A stretch of DNA of 8,806 bases from Tannerella sp. Its GTDB lineage: Bacteria; Bacteroidota; Bacteroidia; Bacteroidales; Tannerellaceae. Location: positions 1 through 8,806 of the forward strand of contig JAITHS010000047.1 of assembly GCA_031279875.1 (NCBI GenBank), given 5' to 3'. Shown here in pieces: positions 6,325 through 8,806 of this stretch (positions are counted from its first letter, which is position 1; each line of letters begins with the position of its first letter). The position numbers were made by a program, and so were the translations under genes. The notes below the pieces were generated by a model, which made no database searches, was not told the DNA's origin, and worked only from the letters and a program-made list of their open reading frames with translations.

Positions 6325-8364
6325 CTATATCCCGTAACTTATCCCTGCTATTGCCCAAAAACCTGCCTGCGGGACGTTACCGATGTCATAATAGCGGCGG
6401 TCGAAGATGTTGTTGAGATCTACTTTTACCGTTATCTTGCCCAAATCATACCATAATCGCAAATCTAATATCGTGAACGGGTCGTAAGGGGTCAGGCGAC
6501 CGGTATTGACGCCGCTTTGATATAGCGTAAACTCACCCATGCGATTTTGATAACGCAGGTTCCAGCTTGCATGAAAATTTTCGGTAATGTTATGTTTAAT
6601 TGATGCCGTAAATTTATCTCGCAGATAATTAAGAGTATAGCGCGATTCTAATCCTTCGGTATTGCAGTCCTGAAACATTTTAGCATAACTGATTGTTAAC
6701 GCCGACGATTCGTCGAAAAATCGCGATAATGAGCGCAAAGGAAAACGGACGGTCGCTTCGATGCCTTGTTTGTCAACTGTCGTATGATTCCACGACGCCC
6801 ATTTTGTTTCGCCCGGAGAGCGCACCCAGTCAATCATATTTCGTCCTTTCATCAAATAACCTGTCAAAACGGCAGTAAAAAATTTGCACTGATAATCAGC
6901 CGACAGGTCAAACGATTCCGACGTTTCCGCCTGCAATGTTTCGTTGGCGTTATGTGTTTCGGTTGTGTAATAGAGGTCGGTAAAAGTGGGCAGTCGGCTC
7001 GAACGGCTCCACGAAGTAACCAATCGCAATGTGTGAATAGGTCTGAATGATGCGCTTAATGACGGATAAAAGCGCAGTTTGTCGTCTTGCAGTGTGTTAT
7101 AGTTCGCCAGCGCACCTGCCGAAAAGACGAACTTTTGCATCACGTAAGTATGTTCAAATACGATGTTGGCGTTTGTTCTCGAATCGTATTTTTTGTATTT
7201 CCCGTGTTCGTTGGCGAGGGATTTCCCGAGAGCGCTGCTGATTATTTCTTCGCGTCGTGCTTCTCCGCCGAAATGCGAATCGCCGAAACGCGACGTGTAG
7301 CGAAACATGATGTTGGCGCCGTAAGTGTCGCTGCGGTGGTAGTTGCGCCCTCGTAAAGAATCTTTGATGAGGTCGAAGCGATCGTAGTGGCGGTTCCAGT
7401 AGAGTTGGGGGATGAATTTGAGTTTGTTACCGAAAACACCGTTTACGGCGCCCATAACCGATGATGTACGCTCGTACTGATTGGGATAAGCGGCTGAATA
7501 GAAAGTATTTGCGCCATATTGTTTCTTGTTATACCCCGTCATGAAGTCGAGGCGTGAGTTTTGAGACGGTTTCCATCTCGTTTGCCACAATGCGTTGTAA
7601 ATCTCATAATCGCTGTTGGCTATATAACCGTCTGATGATGAGCGTCTTACCGACAAACTGCCGAATGTTTTTCCTATCTGCGCCTCTCCCCGCGCTTCGG
7701 CACCAATAAGTTTGTAAGAACCTGCTTCGAGGGTAGCCTTAACAGGGGCAGGAACGTCTGCGCTACGGCGCGTAACAATATTTATGCCGCCCGAAAACGC
7801 GCTTGAACCGAAAATCAGCGCTGCCGGTCCGTGTAAGATTTCAATTCTTTCAATGTCGGAGAGATTTACGGGAACGTCAAAACTGTAATGTCCCGTATGA
7901 GAGTTGGATAGATTTACACCGTTAAGTAACACCGCTGTTTGGTCGGCAGAGCCGCCGCGAAGAGAAATATCCGCCTGAACACCATGTCCGCCCCTTTGCA
8001 CTACATCGACGCCCGCCACATAGTTAAGCAGGTCTTCGACGCTCTGCACGGGCGCTTGCGCTATTTCGTCGCGCGTTATGACGGCTACGATTTTTGTTGT
8101 ACGGCTTAGCGGCGTCTCGGTGCGCGAAGCCGTAACCGTAACTTCGTCAAGCAGTTGCTCGGCAATAGAATCCTCTGCGGCAAAATGTTGAGGTACGCTG
8201 ACGGTTTGTGCTGCCGTCTCGGTAGAATGAGCCAGCGTCAGCATACAAGTCGCCACGACGCCGATAGAAACTGATTTGTGCATACTGTTAAAAACGCTGT
8301 ATGCCTTGCGTTCGAACCGCTTAAATCTGAATACGCAGTTCCTTTTTAATACTTTTTTCTTCAT
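6325..8364 (-). CDS. TonB-dependent outer-membrane receptor, BtuB-like
   Basis: Outer-membrane receptor of 679 residues for a small ligand such as cobalamin or an iron chelate, energised by TonB. Seen: a long basic N-terminal stretch (1-30, rich in K/R, with FRFKRFERKAYSVF), a hydrophobic signal segment (about 31-45, SVSIGVVATCMLTLA), a TonB box DEVTVTA (73-79), a plug (about 85-200, with VQSVEDLLNYVAGVDV, ADISLRGGSADQTAVLLNG, IERIEILHGPAALIFGSSAF and GGINIVTRR), then a beta-barrel ending in VDLNNIFDRRYYDIGNVPQ and AISYGI-like terminal strands. Length and layout fit BtuB/CirA-type receptors, not SusC (no STN or carboxypeptidase-like domain). From memory, Bacteroidales cobalamin receptors share the unusual N-terminus and the GVQADIS/RGG plug wording, so vitamin B12 is my first guess, without BtuFCD neighbours to confirm it. 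It has its own promoter and lies 87 bp upstream of the sigma gene on the same strand. Confidence 0.9.
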   Translation of the reverse strand: MKKKVLKRNCVFRFKRFERKAYSVFNSMHKSVSIGVVATCMLTLAHSTETAAQTVSVPQHFAAEDSIAEQLLDEVTVTASRTETPLSRTTKIVAVITRDEIAQAPVQSVEDLLNYVAGVDVVQRGGHGVQADISLRGGSADQTAVLLNGVNLSNSHTGHYSFDVPVNLSDIERIEILHGPAALIFGSSAFSGGINIVTRRSADVPAPVKATLEAGSYKLIGAEARGEAQIGKTFGSLSVRRSSSDGYIANSDYEIYNALWQTRWKPSQNSRLDFMTGYNKKQYGANTFYSAAYPNQYERTSSVMGAVNGVFGNKLKFIPQLYWNRHYDRFDLIKDSLRGRNYHRSDTYGANIMFRYTSRFGDSHFGGEARREEIISSALGKSLANEHGKYKKYDSRTNANIVFEHTYVMQKFVFSAGALANYNTLQDDKLRFYPSLSASFRPIHTLRLVTSWSRSSRLPTFTDLYYTTETHNANETLQAETSESFDLSADYQCKFFTAVLTGYLMKGRNMIDWVRSPGETKWASWNHTTVDKQGIEATVRFPLRSLSRFFDESSALTISYAKMFQDCNTEGLESRYTLNYLRDKFTASIKHNITENFHASWNLRYQNRMGEFTLYQSGVNTGRLTPYDPFTILDLRLWYDLGKITVKVDLNNIFDRRYYDIGNVPQAGFWAIAGISYGI

Positions 8365-8416
8365 AAAATTAAAAAATTGGTTTGTAAAAAATTAATGTTT
8401 TCTTCGAAAACGGCCG

Positions 8417-8448
8417 CAAAGGTAGTAAAAAGAATTAAAAATTACGAA
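8417..8448 (-). promoter_or_regulatory. Bacteroidetes-type promoter of the BtuB-like receptor gene
   Basis: Read on the minus strand, TACCTTTG (8424 to 8417) matches the -7 consensus TAnnTTTG exactly, and TTCG (8448 to 8445) is a one-mismatch -33 box with a 20-bp spacer. The transcript would begin near 8410 and carry an AT-rich leader of roughly 45 bases before the ATG at 8364. That leader is too short to hold a cobalamin riboswitch. Confidence 0.65.
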
Positions 8449-8471
8449 TAGAGATGACGGTACCCCTAACC

Positions 8472-8497
8472 CTTGCAGTGGTTTTAAACCCTGCAAG
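8472..8497. repeat. Bulged hairpin palindrome
   Basis: CTTGCAG (8472-8478) pairs perfectly with CTGCAAG (8491-8497). Inside, GGTTT (8480-8484) faces AAACC (8486-8490), leaving one bulged T at 8479. There is no following T-run in either direction, so this is not a standard intrinsic terminator; a dispersed palindromic element is more likely. Confidence 0.6.
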
Positions 8498-8525
8498 CGG
8501 TTTGGAGCGTACGTCCGTCGTTGGT

Positions 8526-8603
8526 AGGAACGAAGCAATCCAGACTTACAGGATTACAGGAGAGGCAGGATTTACAGGTTTTTATCTGGATTGCTTCGTT
8601 CCT
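8526..8603. repeat. 19-bp inverted repeat, REP/MITE-like element
   Basis: AGGAACGAAGCAATCCAGA (8526-8544) is perfectly complementary to 8585-8603. The 40-base interior contains a tandem TTACAGGA (8546-8553 and 8554-8561), then GGCAGGA and TTTACAGG. The arm continues at 8604-8613 into CGCAATGACG. From memory, the arm with CGTCATTGCGAG belongs to a repeat spread across very diverse bacterial genomes and often mis-called as a peptide containing RNEAIQ. A transcript would form a strong stem-loop. Confidence 0.85.
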
Positions 8604-8716
8604 CGCAATGACGAATGCCCTGTACGTTAACGCCCTCGTAATGATGCAGTTGCAAAAAAACGTCATTGGTAGCAGGAATGGTAGCCGCAAACGAAAAGCG
8701 ATGACGGTACCACGCA

Positions 8717-8806
8717 GTCCCGCAGGGACGACACTTTATTAACCGGTGACTTTAGTCTCCGGTGAGAGCAGTCATCATATCAACAATAGTCCCGCATGGG
8801 ACGACA
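8717..8806. repeat. Palindromic GTCCC...GGGACGACA units at 72-bp spacing
   Basis: GTCCC-GCA-GGGAC (8717-8729) and GTCCC-GCAT-GGGAC (8789-8802) are small perfect hairpins, each followed by GACA; the second reaches the last base of the window. Between them, 8742-8763 is a second palindrome: ACCGG-T-GACT, a TT turn, then AGTC-T-CCGGT, with a single T-T mismatch. Two starts 72 bp apart suggest a unit that may continue to the right. It resembles dispersed intergenic palindromes of Bacteroidetes; it lacks the spacer structure of a CRISPR array. Confidence 0.7.

Larger units (their letters stand above)
8453..8711. repeat. 12-bp direct repeats bounding the repeat cluster
   Basis: GATGACGGTACC occurs exactly at 8453-8464 and again at 8700-8711 in the same orientation. 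The two copies enclose the bulged hairpin and the 19-bp inverted repeat. They could be ends of a composite repeat, duplicated target sites, or the shared start of two copies of one dispersed repeat. Confidence 0.6.
8365..8806. other. Gene-free, repeat-rich intergenic region
   Basis: No believable gene is present. The first 60 bases hold the leader and promoter of the receptor gene. From about 8453 onwards the DNA is a mosaic of short repeats: a bulged hairpin (8472-8497), a 19-bp perfect inverted repeat (8526-8603), a 12-bp direct repeat (8453-8464 and 8700-8711), and palindromic units spaced 72 bp apart at the right edge (8717-8806). Short open frames across it are translations of these repeats. 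Confidence 0.85.

Noticed and set aside
8243..8252. Lipobox-like cysteine (VATC) in the BtuB-like receptor signal segment
   Set aside because: The residue before Cys is Thr, not Gly, Ala or Ser, and TonB-dependent barrels are not lipoproteins.
8365..8480. Cobalamin riboswitch upstream of the BtuB-like gene
   Set aside because: The predicted leader is only about 45 bases and I see no B12-box-like conserved segments.
8484..8742. Open frames on both strands in the right-hand region
   Set aside because: They translate the inverted repeat (peptide containing VIARNEAIQ), a frequent false gene call.
8717..8806. CRISPR array
   Set aside because: Only two units are visible, the repeated core is about 17 bases, and the DNA between is itself palindromic instead of spacer-like.

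Overview
The window looks like a chromosomal segment from a member of the Bacteroidetes, most likely the order Bacteroidales. The evidence is a SusC/RagA-type outer-membrane receptor with an N-terminal STN domain, a FecR/DUF4974 anti-sigma factor with an ECF sigma factor, two matches to the Bacteroidetes -7 promoter box (TAnnTTTG), and little or no Shine-Dalgarno sequence before the genes. No ribosomal or other species-level marker is present, so a genus cannot be named.

Layout, left to right. Positions 1-3153 (minus) hold a SusC-like TonB-dependent receptor whose C-terminus runs off the left edge. Positions 3170-4300 (minus) hold its anti-sigma partner, only 16 bp upstream. Positions 4301-4511 are a divergent intergenic region with about five 23-bp tandem repeats (4371-4485) and a good promoter firing rightwards. 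Positions 4512-5756 (plus) encode an AAA ATPase with a DUF4143-type C-terminal domain. Positions 5734-6237 (minus) encode an ECF sigma factor that overlaps the ATPase gene tail to tail by 23 bp. Positions 6325-8364 (minus) encode a second TonB-dependent receptor, of BtuB-like type, with its own promoter. Positions 8365-8806 have no gene and are packed with inverted and direct repeats.

How the genes work together. Sigma factor, FecR-like anti-sigma factor and STN-containing SusC form the usual parts list of a trans-envelope signalling system. Substrate at the receptor is sensed through its periplasmic STN domain, passed to the anti-sigma factor in the inner membrane, and relayed to the sigma factor. 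A SusD partner would be expected beyond the left edge; the glycan or other substrate cannot be told from this window.

The most interesting point is that the sigma and anti-sigma genes, normally adjacent, are split by an oppositely oriented ATPase gene carrying its own repeat-based promoter region. This looks like a gene-cassette insertion. It may have trimmed the sigma 3' end and left the anti-sigma-susC unit dependent on a promoter inside the new divergent region. No fully new system can be demonstrated from sequence alone; the ATPase with its repeat array is the best candidate for one.
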